Shown: piece after piece, positions 33,304-41,153 of the stretch
How positions within the stretch are numbered: position 1 is the first letter of the stretch
How the letters are laid out: every line of letters begins with the position of its first letter
Translations under genes and position numbers: made by a program
Source of the DNA: Lewinellaceae bacterium
GTDB lineage: Bacteria; Bacteroidota; Bacteroidia; Chitinophagales; Saprospiraceae
Reading direction: 5' to 3'
DNA: 64,000 nt
Assembly (NCBI GenBank): GCA_020636005.1
Contig: JACJYR010000001.1
Location: 1,994,001 to 2,058,000 of the forward strand
The notes under the pieces: model-generated
Databases searched by the model: none
What the model saw: the letters and a program-made list of their open reading frames with translations, nothing else
Told to the model about the DNA's origin: nothing

Positions 33304-35643
33304 TCAAGGCGCTGCCAGGTCTAAACTCTTTAGGCCCAATAAGGCCCGAACTGTTGGCAATACCACTGCCGCCCTTTCCATCGCTAATGCTTCCGTTTCT
33401 TTTTGCTGTTTTTCTACCGGCCCTTTTTTTGCCAAATCCATCATCCGTTCCCTTTCCGGCTGCGGGAATTTTGAAAATGTGCGCCGCAACAAGGGCAGCA
33501 CATCGGTGAAGTGCTCCTCGCCCAGTTCCTCCACCCATTCGTCCAACAGGTTCCACAATGGGTGATTGTGCAACAGCAACAGGCCGCTGCCCTGCAGGAA
33601 GCCTTCCAGCCATTGCGCAGCCGCCAACGGTGCATTGGCACGGGAAAGGGCATAGCGCATTTTAGTGGCCGTTTCATTTTCCGTGAAAACCTTTTTGTCA
33701 AACAGAATCCTCGTGCAGGCGCCCGTGAGGATGCCATTGATGTGGGCGTTTCCGGCGATGCTCTGCAGGGTGTTGTGCCATTGGTTTAAAAAATCAGCAT
33801 CGTTGAGCAGGCCGAGCGAGAAGTTGACGGCCACCAGTTTATCAAAAGCCTCTTTGGAGGCGTCTTCGTCCAGGTTGGCAATGGCGATAGGGAGGCCGAT
33901 ACAGATGCGGGGGACGAGGTGCGCCACTACTTTTTCGACCGCTTTCACGTCTGTCCCCCTCGTGTTGCCATAGCGGATGATTTGTGCCAATGGCGGCAGG
34001 GCGTCCATCAGGTGGTAGGTGTCGGTGGTAAGGGCGGCGAGGGTTTCGAGCTTGGCCAGCAGTGCATCGAAGGCATCGGGCAGGTTAGCATTGAGGGTTT
34101 GTTTCACTAAAATAGTCAGGGCAGGGAGGGCAGCCGTGTCGTCGGTTTTCTTTTTCAAAAAACGCACACAGGCTTCCTCCACGGTGTTGCCCCAGGCGCC
34201 CATTTCGATGATGCGGATGGCGAAATCGGGCGACCATTTCAGCTTCCAAAACTCCTTGAAGCCGCCCGCCGATTGGTGGCGGTTGAGTTCTTTGAGTTGG
34301 CCCCAAGGAATATTGAGCAAGTTGAGGCGGTGCAGCAGGTGGCTTTTCATTTTACCACTTTCTTCCCTGAGGTCAACACCGCCTTGCGGGCTGGCGGCAG
34401 TAGCGCCCAGCCAATGCTCTTCCGTGTTTTCCCAGTACTTCGTCAGGCGGGCAGTTTTCACAGATTGTTCGATGTCTTGCTGGAGCGGCACAGTGGGTAT
34501 TTTGTCGGGTACGCTGCCCACTTTATTTCCCGTAATTAGTTTATTTTCAATGAGTTCCAGCTTCTCCGCATCGCCTTCGCAGATGGTGGTGATGGCGGCT
34601 TCCTTGAGTTCGTCAATGCCAGGTATGGCCAGCCCACGCAGGGCCGACAGCGTCTCCGACAGCCGGATGGCCTCGATGACGTGCGCCGAGGAAGCGTCCA
34701 AATCCGCTTCCCGGAATAACCTCGCCACGTTTATCATCCAATGTGTGGCGGCATCTTTTTTTTCCTTAAACAACAACTCGTACCACGCCGGGGAAATCAC
34801 GCCCGAACGGTAGCCGCTTTGAAAGGTCAGCCGATCATAGCTCCAGGGGATCCAGGTGGCGGTGGTTTTTATTTTTTTGATGCCTTTCAGTAGTGCAGCA
34901 TCGTTGCTTGCTTTTATTTTTTCAAAACCCAAAAGTGCTGGCACGTGCCAGGCGCCACAGACGACGGCAATATTTTCAAAACCATCTTTGAAAGCTTTTC
35001 GGATGGTTTGGCGCATGAAGGCTTCCCGTTGGAGGGTACGTGGCTGCTCCTCATTCCCTTCCCGCAGGGCGATGGTCATTTCCTGGATGGCCAGGAAAAT
35101 GTCCACCTCGTTGTCGGGGCTTTCAAACATGACCTCCCACCAGCGCTCGCTGTCGGTGTAGCCTGCCAGGTTGGCCATGTAGGCCATCGGGTCGTGGCGG
35201 AACTGCTGTTCTTCCGCTGTGTCCGCTTCTTTTCCTTCCGGGAAAAATTTCAGGGCTGCCTGTGGGTTTTGTTTGTCCGCTTCTTCCAGTGCGAAGTACA
35301 GTTCCATCGGCAGATCCATGAAGCGGACGGGGATGTTGTTTTTCAGGGCAAACCGGATGGCCTGCCACTCAGGGCTGAACCCGGTGAAGGGCAGGTAGCT
35401 GGCCCGGTTGAGGTCTTTGGGGTCGTAGATGAGGGCTGCTACGGGAGGAGTGAGGGGTGAGGGGTGAGGGGTGAGGGGGGCGTCGGTGGTCTGCTCAGGC
35501 GGAGGGGGCATGTATTTCAATAGCCCTTCGGCGTCGGCGGGGGCTTCCACGAGCAGGCAGCCGGGCGGGTTGGCTTCGAGGGCCTTGAGGACAGCTTTGG
35601 CCGAGCCGGGGCCGTGGTGGCGGATGCCGAGGAGGTGGAGCAT
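33304..35643 (-). CDS. DUF5682 family protein
   Basis: This 779-residue cytoplasmic protein matches DUF5682. The N-terminal ~300 residues hold a TraB/ChaN-like fold (LGIRHHGPGSAKAVLKAL, LLVEAPADAEGLL, VVCGAWHVPAL) with conserved His and Glu; the rest is helical. In many genomes DUF5682 genes stand beside a MoxR ATPase, a vWA-domain gene and a SWIM zinc-finger gene. None of these is here, so it is an orphan. The segment PLTPHPSPLTPP (about residues 55-66) is coded by a (GTGAGGG)n word array at about 35445-35480. It is preceded by the DUF6922 gene with 3 bp between. Confidence 0.82.
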   Translation of the reverse strand: MLHLLGIRHHGPGSAKAVLKALEANPPGCLLVEAPADAEGLLKYMPPPPEQTTDAPLTPHPSPLTPPVAALIYDPKDLNRASYLPFTGFSPEWQAIRFALKNNIPVRFMDLPMELYFALEEADKQNPQAALKFFPEGKEADTAEEQQFRHDPMAYMANLAGYTDSERWWEVMFESPDNEVDIFLAIQEMTIALREGNEEQPRTLQREAFMRQTIRKAFKDGFENIAVVCGAWHVPALLGFEKIKASNDAALLKGIKKIKTTATWIPWSYDRLTFQSGYRSGVISPAWYELLFKEKKDAATHWMINVARLFREADLDASSAHVIEAIRLSETLSALRGLAIPGIDELKEAAITTICEGDAEKLELIENKLITGNKVGSVPDKIPTVPLQQDIEQSVKTARLTKYWENTEEHWLGATAASPQGGVDLREESGKMKSHLLHRLNLLNIPWGQLKELNRHQSAGGFKEFWKLKWSPDFAIRIIEMGAWGNTVEEACVRFLKKKTDDTAALPALTILVKQTLNANLPDAFDALLAKLETLAALTTDTYHLMDALPPLAQIIRYGNTRGTDVKAVEKVVAHLVPRICIGLPIAIANLDEDASKEAFDKLVAVNFSLGLLNDADFLNQWHNTLQSIAGNAHINGILTGACTRILFDKKVFTENETATKMRYALSRANAPLAAAQWLEGFLQGSGLLLLHNHPLWNLLDEWVEELGEEHFTDVLPLLRRTFSKFPQPERERMMDLAKKGPVEKQQKETEALAMERAAVVLPTVRALLGLKSLDLAAP

Positions 35644-35646
35644 AAA

Positions 35647-35955
35647 TTAAAATTCCCAGTGTGACTGGTTCGACTGTTTGAAGTTGTAGCATCGGAATTG
35701 TTCGAGCGGGATGTTGAAATAGGTGCTGCTAAATGAAAGGGTCCGGTTGTCCAAATACCTGAACTGTACAATTACTTTCTTGACCATGTCTTCGCCATAG
35801 AAAGTGAGCATGTTTTTGAAATCTTTCCAAGTGCCCCTGCTCAATATACGCTCAATGACATAAGGCGCATTTATTGCCCAATCAATTTGGTCAAAATCTG
35901 TGTCCCAGAACAAGTTTTTGGGAAAATCCGGCCCCGATTTTTGCGCAGCTTCCAT
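35647..35955 (-). CDS. DUF6922 domain protein
   Basis: This 102-residue protein shows the DUF6922 pattern: NLFWDTDFDQIDWAINAPYV followed by IERILSRGTWKDFKNML and YGEDMVKKVI. These small proteins are found next to nucleotidyltransferase-like (toxin-type) genes and are proposed antitoxin-like factors; no such partner is seen here. I start at ATG 35955; a TTG at 36021 would add 22 residues. Its stop is 3 bp from the DUF5682 start, so the pair is probably co-transcribed. Confidence 0.72.
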   Translation of the reverse strand: MEAAQKSGPDFPKNLFWDTDFDQIDWAINAPYVIERILSRGTWKDFKNMLTFYGEDMVKKVIVQFRYLDNRTLSFSSTYFNIPLEQFRCYNFKQSNQSHWEF

Positions 35956-36048
35956 ACTCAATTTTTGTTTCCAAAGATACCACTTTCCCCCGAATTGAAA
36001 AGCGTTCCCTATCTTCGCCAACTTCCTTCACAGCACAAATAACAGCAC

Positions 36049-36816
36049 ATGAAATCATTGATCCTCCTCAGTTTTTTGCCCGCTCTGCTGCTCGGCACCT
36101 GCCAGCCTAAAGGTGGAAATACCGCAGCAAAATCTTCCGATAAGAGTAGTTTCAAAGCCCTCGTTTTTTCAAAAACAGCGGGCTACCGCCACGAAAGCAT
36201 CCCCGCCGGCATAGCGGCCATCCAGCAGTTGGGCCAGCAGCACCAATTCGGGGTGGATGCCACGGAGGACGCCTCCCTTTTTACCAAAGAAAACCTCTCG
36301 AAATACAAGGTCGTCATTTTCCTTAGCACCACCCTCGACGTGCTGGACGATCCCCAACAGGCAGCTTTTGAGCAATACATCCGCTCCGGCGGCGGCTTTG
36401 TGGGCATACACTCAGCAGCCGATACGGAGTACGACTGGCTCTGGTACGGCAAGCTCGTCGGCGGCTACTTCAACGGCCACCCCAACAACCCCAATGTGCG
36501 AAAAGCAACCATACAGGTAAAGGACAAAGGCCATCCCGCCTGCAAAGGCCTGCCCGAACGCTGGGAACGCAACGACGAGTGGTACAACTATAAAGAACTC
36601 AACCCCAACATGCACGTACTCTGCAACCTGGACGAGACCTCCTACGAAGGCGGCACCAACGGCGCAAGCCACCCCATCGCCTGGTACCTGGAACACGATG
36701 GCGGGAGGTCGTTTTACACCGGCCTCGGCCATACTTCGGAGACCTTCAGCGAACCGCTTTTCCTGCAACATCTCTGGGGCGGCATCCAATATGCGGCGGG
36801 GACGGGAAAGCCTTGA
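36049..36816 (+). CDS. ThuA-like domain lipoprotein
   Basis: This 255-residue protein has a lipoprotein-like signal peptide (LLSFLPALLLGTC, Cys about 18) and a ThuA trehalose-utilisation fold: ALVFSKTAGYRHESIPAGI, VIFLSTTLDVLDD, GGGFVGIHSAADTEYDW, GGYFNGHP and SFYTGLGHTSETF. ThuA-like proteins are glutamine-amidotransferase-like folds linked to sugar (keto-trehalose) metabolism. It stands alone; in Bacteroidota such proteins are often secreted partners in sugar degradation. A weak -7 box (TATCTTCG, 36010-36017) precedes it. Confidence 0.9.
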   Translation: MKSLILLSFLPALLLGTCQPKGGNTAAKSSDKSSFKALVFSKTAGYRHESIPAGIAAIQQLGQQHQFGVDATEDASLFTKENLSKYKVVIFLSTTLDVLDDPQQAAFEQYIRSGGGFVGIHSAADTEYDWLWYGKLVGGYFNGHPNNPNVRKATIQVKDKGHPACKGLPERWERNDEWYNYKELNPNMHVLCNLDETSYEGGTNGASHPIAWYLEHDGGRSFYTGLGHTSETFSEPLFLQHLWGGIQYAAGTGKP

Positions 36817-36821
36817 ATTCG

Positions 36822-36904
36822 TTAGAAGTTGTTTGAGTTGGCGGGAGAACAATGTTTAACAACGACTTCAAACCATTTCAAACAACTCAAACCATTTTCA
36901 AACC
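36822..36904 (+). repeat. CAAACCATTTCAAAC word array interrupted by the IS
   Basis: Degenerate words TCAAACCATTT, CAAACAACTC and AACCATTTTC follow each other up to the IS edge at 36904 and continue after the IS (38441-38467) directly to the start codon of the ABC ATPase gene. Similar words occur before the transglycosylase gene (about 1630-1671) and around 11675-11790. Confidence 0.65.
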
Positions 36905-38440
36905 CTGTCAATTATCGAAAGTCAGCGCTCATAAAACGCATAAGTTCTTTGACAATGTGATTGCTTCAAATGCCTTGGCCAGGAAGTACAATTTTTCCAG
37001 TCCTATCCAGAGCGACTTTACGCCAGGCGGGCCTTTTGACTTGGAGGCGGTTGCCAACAATTTGACGTATTTGGCAAATTCGCCTACTCCTGGGCAAGGT
37101 TTGCAGGGGTCGATCTTGGCCCTGCCGGTATGGTTGAGAAAGGTGGCCAGCACGAAGAAATCTTTTGCGCTAAAGCCAAAGTCCTCTATCGGGGCACTGC
37201 TCAGCTCGCTGGCACCGTAGCGCAGGTTCAACACCTTCCAGGCCAGCAGGCTGTAAAAGGTGATGGCATTTTCCAGGCTTTGCGGTTCTTTCAATTGGCT
37301 GTCCTCTATGCGGCAGCCTTGTTTGAGCACGTAGTGGAATTCTTCGATGCGCCAACGGCGGATGTAAAAACCAACGATTTGCAAAGCCTGTTCAAAACTC
37401 TCCACCGGCAAAGTGGTGAGCAGGCGCCAGACGACCGGTTTTTTTTGCCATGCCTGCAGGGGGCTGACTTGCTCTACCAGCACCCCGGACAGGCCGACAG
37501 GGTTGCTTTGTTCGGGCTGGTCCCGGCCGGCACGATAGTTCGCCAGGATGGTCACCGCACAGAACTTGACCCGGAAGGTCAGTTCGTGCCGCTTGCCCTT
37601 GTCATCAAATATCTTTGCCTTATAGATATGGAAGGCTGTTTGGGCGGCAAGGGTCGGCCACAATTTCTCGCCACTGGCAAGTTCCTTGTCCTTGTTGGAG
37701 CGTATCAGCAGGTGTACGTTGGCTGCGCTTCGTGCCTGGAACATTTCATAGAAGTCCCCTTCCCGGTCGCATATGTCCACTGCCGTATGCTGGGGAAAGC
37801 CGGCGAAAAAGGCTTGCAAGCTTAGGAACTGTCTCAGCCACCTGTGGGATTCCTTGTCCTCCAAAGGCCAAAGGGACCTGTTCTGGCCAAAGTATTCCGC
37901 CTGGCGGCTCCACATGTCTTGGTCGAAAAGACCCAGTCCGATGCCCTTTGTGTCAAACAGCAAATGGTTGTGAACATAGTACCCCTTGCGGTGGGCATAG
38001 TTCAAGCTGCCTATTTTCCCCGATACACGTTTGCCGGTCAGGTCCAGGTCGGTAGTGTCCTGCACGGCAAGCACCGTCATCGGCGGGATTGCTGCAAAGT
38101 ATTCGTTCAGCCGGTCACGCTCTGCTAAAAGCATAGGCTCTGTCTGCACAAAGGAACTTGAAAAAAACCATAGAAGGACTGCATCTGTGCATTGTCCTGC
38201 GAACTCTGCGGCAAGGATTTGCCGAAGTTGTTGCCCAGTTGGGAAATCATTTCAGGGAAAATGCCATTGATACGGCTGTCCCCGAAAATGCTGTGTGGGC
38301 TAAGTTGGGCGGCATATTCGTCAAACATAGGCTGTGGATTTTTTAGCGTAAAATTATAAATGACCACGACGAAAAAAAAATCATTCACATTGTCAAAGAA
38401 CTTATGCGTTTTCTATACGCTGACTTTCGATAATTGACAG
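36905..38440 (-). mobile_element. Complete IS4-family insertion sequence, 1536 bp
   Basis: The ends are 56-bp inverted repeats (36905-36960 and 38385-38440): 23 identical bp starting CTGTCAATTATCG, 5 differing bp, then 28 identical bp. An 11-bp direct duplication ATTTTCAAACC flanks the element (36894-36904 and 38441-38451), in the 9-12 bp range of the IS4 family. It carries one transposase read leftward. Perfect target duplication and near-perfect ends point to recent insertion. The element is not a known IS that I can name. Confidence 0.95.
36929..38328 (-). CDS. IS4-family transposase, expressed through a -1 frameshift
   Basis: The N-terminal DNA-binding part (from ATG 38328: MFDEYAAQLSPHSIFGDSRI) and the DDE catalytic part (VQDTTDLDL, DICDREGDFYEM, and the YREK-like FYIRRWRIEEFHYVLKQGC) lie in two frames. 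The first runs to a stop at 38125; the second is open above it. At 38161-38167 the minus strand has T-TTT-TTT in the first frame, a perfect slippery heptamer; one step back joins the parts as SFYGFF-SSSFVQTEP, which fits the family. It could be programmed or a simple indel in a T run. The stop codon lies inside the left inverted repeat. All DDE-type blocks look intact. Confidence 0.85.
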
Positions 38441-38469
38441 ATTTTCAAACCATTTCAAACCATTCCCTC

Positions 38470-39111
38470 ATGCTGCAAACCCGCCAACTCCAATACAGCT
38501 ACGACGGCCAACGTTCCCTCCGCTTCCCCGACATCCGCTGCGGCATGGGCGAGCACTGGCTGCTGCTGGGCCAATCGGGCTGTGGGAAAACCACCCTGTT
38601 GCACCTGCTCGGCGGCTTGCTGACGCCCATGCAAGGCGAGGTCATATTGGGTGAAACAAACATCAATTCCCTGCCATCCAGCCAACTGGACAAATTCCGG
38701 GGAAGGAAAATCGGGATCATTTTCCAAAACCCCCACTTCGTCCGGGCTTTGACGGTGGGCGAAAACATGGCACTGGCGCAGCAGTTGGCAGGGGTGCCTG
38801 TTGATAAAAAACGCATCGCCCACCTGCTGGAAAGGCTGGCCATTGGCCACAAAATAAATGTGAAAACCAGCAACCTCAGCCAGGGGGAACGGCAGCGGGC
38901 AGCTATTGCAAGGGCATTGGTGAACAAGCCCGAAGTCATCCTCGCCGACGAGCCGACTTCTGCGCTGGACGACTTGAACACGGCAGAAGTGATCCGCCTG
39001 CTGGAGGACACGGCCAGGGAGGTGAATGCCACCCTGCTCGTCGTGACGCACGATGGGCGGTTGAAGGAAAATTTTAAAAAACAGATTCAGCTAACGCCAC
39101 AAAACGCATGA
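38470..39111 (+). CDS. ABC transporter ATP-binding protein
   Basis: This 213-residue ATPase has Walker A GQSGCGKTTLL, Q-loop GIIFQNPHFV, signature NLSQGERQRAAIARAL, Walker B VILADEPTSALDD and H-loop VVTHDG. It resembles the LolD/YbbA group that pairs with FtsX-like permeases, encoded next with a 4-bp overlap. The start is ATG 38470; the frame is open upstream but that part is IS sequence. The IS lies 30 bp before the start codon, so the original promoter was separated from the gene and an IS-borne signal may now drive it. Confidence 0.93.
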   Translation: MLQTRQLQYSYDGQRSLRFPDIRCGMGEHWLLLGQSGCGKTTLLHLLGGLLTPMQGEVILGETNINSLPSSQLDKFRGRKIGIIFQNPHFVRALTVGENMALAQQLAGVPVDKKRIAHLLERLAIGHKINVKTSNLSQGERQRAAIARALVNKPEVILADEPTSALDDLNTAEVIRLLEDTAREVNATLLVVTHDGRLKENFKKQIQLTPQNA

Positions 39112-40466
39112 GTTTACTCCTATTAAGCTGGAAAAACCTGCTGCACAAGCCGCTCAACATGGCCTTGAGCCTCATCCTGTTTGCGCTGGGCGTGGGGCTG
39201 ATTTCGCTGCTGCTGAACCTGAACCACCAGGTTGAAGAGAATTTTGATAAAAACCTCGCCGGCATTGACCTCGTCATCGGGGCAAAGGGCAGCCCCCTGC
39301 AACTCATCCTGTGCAGCATGTACCATGTGGACAACCCAACGGGCAACATCCCGCTCGAAAAGTGCCGTGCTTTTTTGAACCCGAAGCACCCGCTCATCCA
39401 ATTGGCAGTGCCGCTTTCCCTGGGCGACAGCTACCGCAATTACCGCATCGCCGGCACCACTTACGACATCATCGAACTGTACCAGGCTTCGCTGGCAGAA
39501 GGCAACCTTTGGGCAAATGACATGGAAGTGACCATCGGGGCTGCGGTGGCCGAAGCGCTGCACCTGCATGTGGGCGATACTTTTAAAAGTTCGCACGGGC
39601 TGGTGGAGGGCATCGAAGAGCATGAGCACGACTTCACGGTGATGGGCATTTTGAAACCAACGGGGTCGGTGATCGATCAGTTGATTTTGACGACGACGGA
39701 GAGCAGTTGGGAATCGCACGAGCACCAGGGATCAGTTGGCAGTCTGCAGTCCTCAGTTGGAAGTTTGGGCGGTAGCGAGCAAGATTCGGAAGAAGCAGTT
39801 GATGGTCATGATCACAAAGGCCATGCACATGCCAAAGCGCCGCCGACCAGCTACGACTTATTGACTTTGAGGAAGTTGGGAGAAGAACAACGTTTGGCCC
39901 TGATGGAGCGGACGGACAAGGACATCACTTCCATTTTGGTGAAATACCGCTCCCGCACCAACATCCAGTCGCTGAACATGGGCCGCAACATCAACGAGAA
40001 CACCGACCTGCAGGCCGCCAACCCGCCCATCGAAATCGCCCGTTTGCAGACGAACCTCGGCGTTGGTGCTGATGCGCTGAAAATGTTGGCATGGGTCATT
40101 GTCGTCGTGTCGGGGTTGAGCATTTTTATTTCGCTGTATTCTTCTTTGAAAGAGCGCAAATACGAACTGGCCGTGATGCGGGTGATGGGCGGTTCGCCGG
40201 GCACTTTGTTTCAACTCATCATTTTAGAAGGCCTGCTGTTGGCGGTGATGGGCTATGCGCTCGGTATTTTTTTGAGCCACGTGGGGATGGCTTTTTTGGC
40301 GAATTTCATGGAAGATTCTTTTCGCTATTCGTTCTCTGGCTGGCGGTTCTTGAGGGAGGAAATCTGGCTGCTGGGCGGGGCGCTGGCAGTGGGGTTTGTT
40401 GCGGCGCTTTTGCCAGCTTTGCAGGCGGGGCGGACGGATATTTCGGAAACATTGGCAGAGGGGTAA
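39108..40466 (+). CDS. FtsX-like ABC transporter permease with a His-rich loop
   Basis: This 452-residue protein has a first membrane helix (NMALSLILFALGVGLISLLL), a long periplasmic domain (about 45-325) and three C-terminal helices with SLKERKYELAVMRVMGG and the final ALLPALQAGRTDI, as in LolC/YbbP-type permeases. The periplasmic part carries a low-complexity insert (about 204-248) with HEHEHD nearby, ESHEHQG and HDHKGHAHAK, so it may bind zinc, copper or nickel. Inside the insert SVGSLQSSVGSLGG is coded by an AGTTGGCAGTC-like word array (39731-39764). It pairs with the ATPase before it. Confidence 0.88.
   Translation: MSLLLLSWKNLLHKPLNMALSLILFALGVGLISLLLNLNHQVEENFDKNLAGIDLVIGAKGSPLQLILCSMYHVDNPTGNIPLEKCRAFLNPKHPLIQLAVPLSLGDSYRNYRIAGTTYDIIELYQASLAEGNLWANDMEVTIGAAVAEALHLHVGDTFKSSHGLVEGIEEHEHDFTVMGILKPTGSVIDQLILTTTESSWESHEHQGSVGSLQSSVGSLGGSEQDSEEAVDGHDHKGHAHAKAPPTSYDLLTLRKLGEEQRLALMERTDKDITSILVKYRSRTNIQSLNMGRNINENTDLQAANPPIEIARLQTNLGVGADALKMLAWVIVVVSGLSIFISLYSSLKERKYELAVMRVMGGSPGTLFQLIILEGLLLAVMGYALGIFLSHVGMAFLANFMEDSFRYSFSGWRFLREEIWLLGGALAVGFVAALLPALQAGRTDISETLAEG
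39731..39764 (+). repeat. Word array inside the permease reading frame
   Basis: Two spaced AGTTGG units with CAGTCTGCAGTCCT between them give the repeated SVGSL peptide. The same word family (GGCAGTTGGC) forms an intergenic hairpin at 49664-49698. Confidence 0.6.
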
Positions 40467-40488
40467 ACAATTAATATCAAATCTTTTT

Positions 40489-40896
40489 ATGACACTCCCT
40501 GAAAACAGTTTGATTGCAGAAGATAAACTTACCAAATACCTTCTTGTCTCCCGTGCGAGGGCGGACAAATCAAAATTTTTAAGCATTGGGGGCTATACGA
40601 TAGAAGATTGGACAGCATTGGAAAACGATATTCGGTCGCTTTTACAGTATGAGGCGACGGAAGAAGAAATCACCGAATTTGGCACACTTTACTCCATCAC
40701 CGGGAAGTTGCGTAACTTGCAAGTAAGTAACGGAGGAAAAATAAAATGCACATTTTATTTTTAAAAACCCTTCATTTACCGGGGTTTCTAAAAGCAAAAC
40801 AGGGAAGTTATTATTTAATTGTTACTAAAAACTATATGGATTTGGGAACGAGGGACAACTGTTCCAAGGTTCGTGACCTTAATCCCAACCAATTAA
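40489..40896 (+). pseudogene. DUF6883 gene broken by a small inserted element
   Basis: The first part (40489-40746) codes for IAEDKLTKYLLV, KSKFLSIGGYTIEDWTALEND, EFGTLYSITGKL and NGGKIK, a DUF6883 core. It then enters an inserted repeat and stops at 40762-40764. The missing end is found beyond the insert (40831-40896): TIWIWERGTTVPRFVTLIPTN then stop, which joins exactly to NGGKIK when the 79-bp element and one TAAAA are removed, restoring one frame of about 108 residues. DUF6883 proteins are small and often lie next to DUF4926 genes, as here; some are carried as toxin-like modules. The gene is probably inactive or makes a 91-residue truncated protein. Confidence 0.85.
40747..40825 (+). repeat. 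Dispersed ~80-bp element, copy B (inside the DUF6883 gene)
   Basis: The element aligns with 11131-11210. It is bounded by TAAAA on both sides (40742-40746 and 40826-40830), the likely target duplication. It contains AAACCC...GGGGTTT inverted stretches and no gene. Left of both copies stands GGAAAAATAAAATG, so the left border may lie a few bases further out. Confidence 0.75.
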
Positions 40897-40907
40897 ATAT
40901 AAACGCG

Positions 40908-41153
40908 ATGAAATTTGAACTGTATTCGACAGTAGCCCTTGCGGAAGATCTTCCGGAAAAGAAATTGAAAAAGGGCGATTTGGTTACTATCGTCGAACAC
41001 TTGCCTGCCAGCAAAGCCCATGCTGAAGGGTATGTGGTGGAAGTTTCTGACGTACTTGGAAATACCATCTGCGTTGCCACTTTATTTGAGGGTCAATTGC
41101 AAAAATTAGTGCCCAATGCTATTCCTTCCATGCGAATACCTGTTGCGGCATGA
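40908..41153 (+). CDS. DUF4926 domain protein
   Basis: This 81-residue protein has the DUF4926 pattern: MKFELYSTVALAEDLPEKKL, KKGDLVTIVEHL and EGYVVEVSDVLGNTICVATL, a small SH3-like beta barrel. The family usually travels with DUF6883 genes and is thought to be a partner or protective factor. The partner gene just upstream is broken here. Its stop overlaps the mutY start (ATGATG). Confidence 0.82.
   Translation: MKFELYSTVALAEDLPEKKLKKGDLVTIVEHLPASKAHAEGYVVEVSDVLGNTICVATLFEGQLQKLVPNAIPSMRIPVAA

Noticed and set aside
37130..37825. 231-residue plus-strand frame inside the IS
   Set aside because: It is antisense to the DDE transposase and shows no family pattern.
36929..38149. Transposase as a 406-residue protein starting at GTG 38149
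   Set aside because: This would lack the N-terminal DNA-binding part, which is present upstream in the other frame with a proper slippery site.
38434..38469. Longer N-terminus of the ABC ATPase from TTG 38434
   Set aside because: The extra residues would be coded by the IS end and target array; the ATG at 38470 fits the family.
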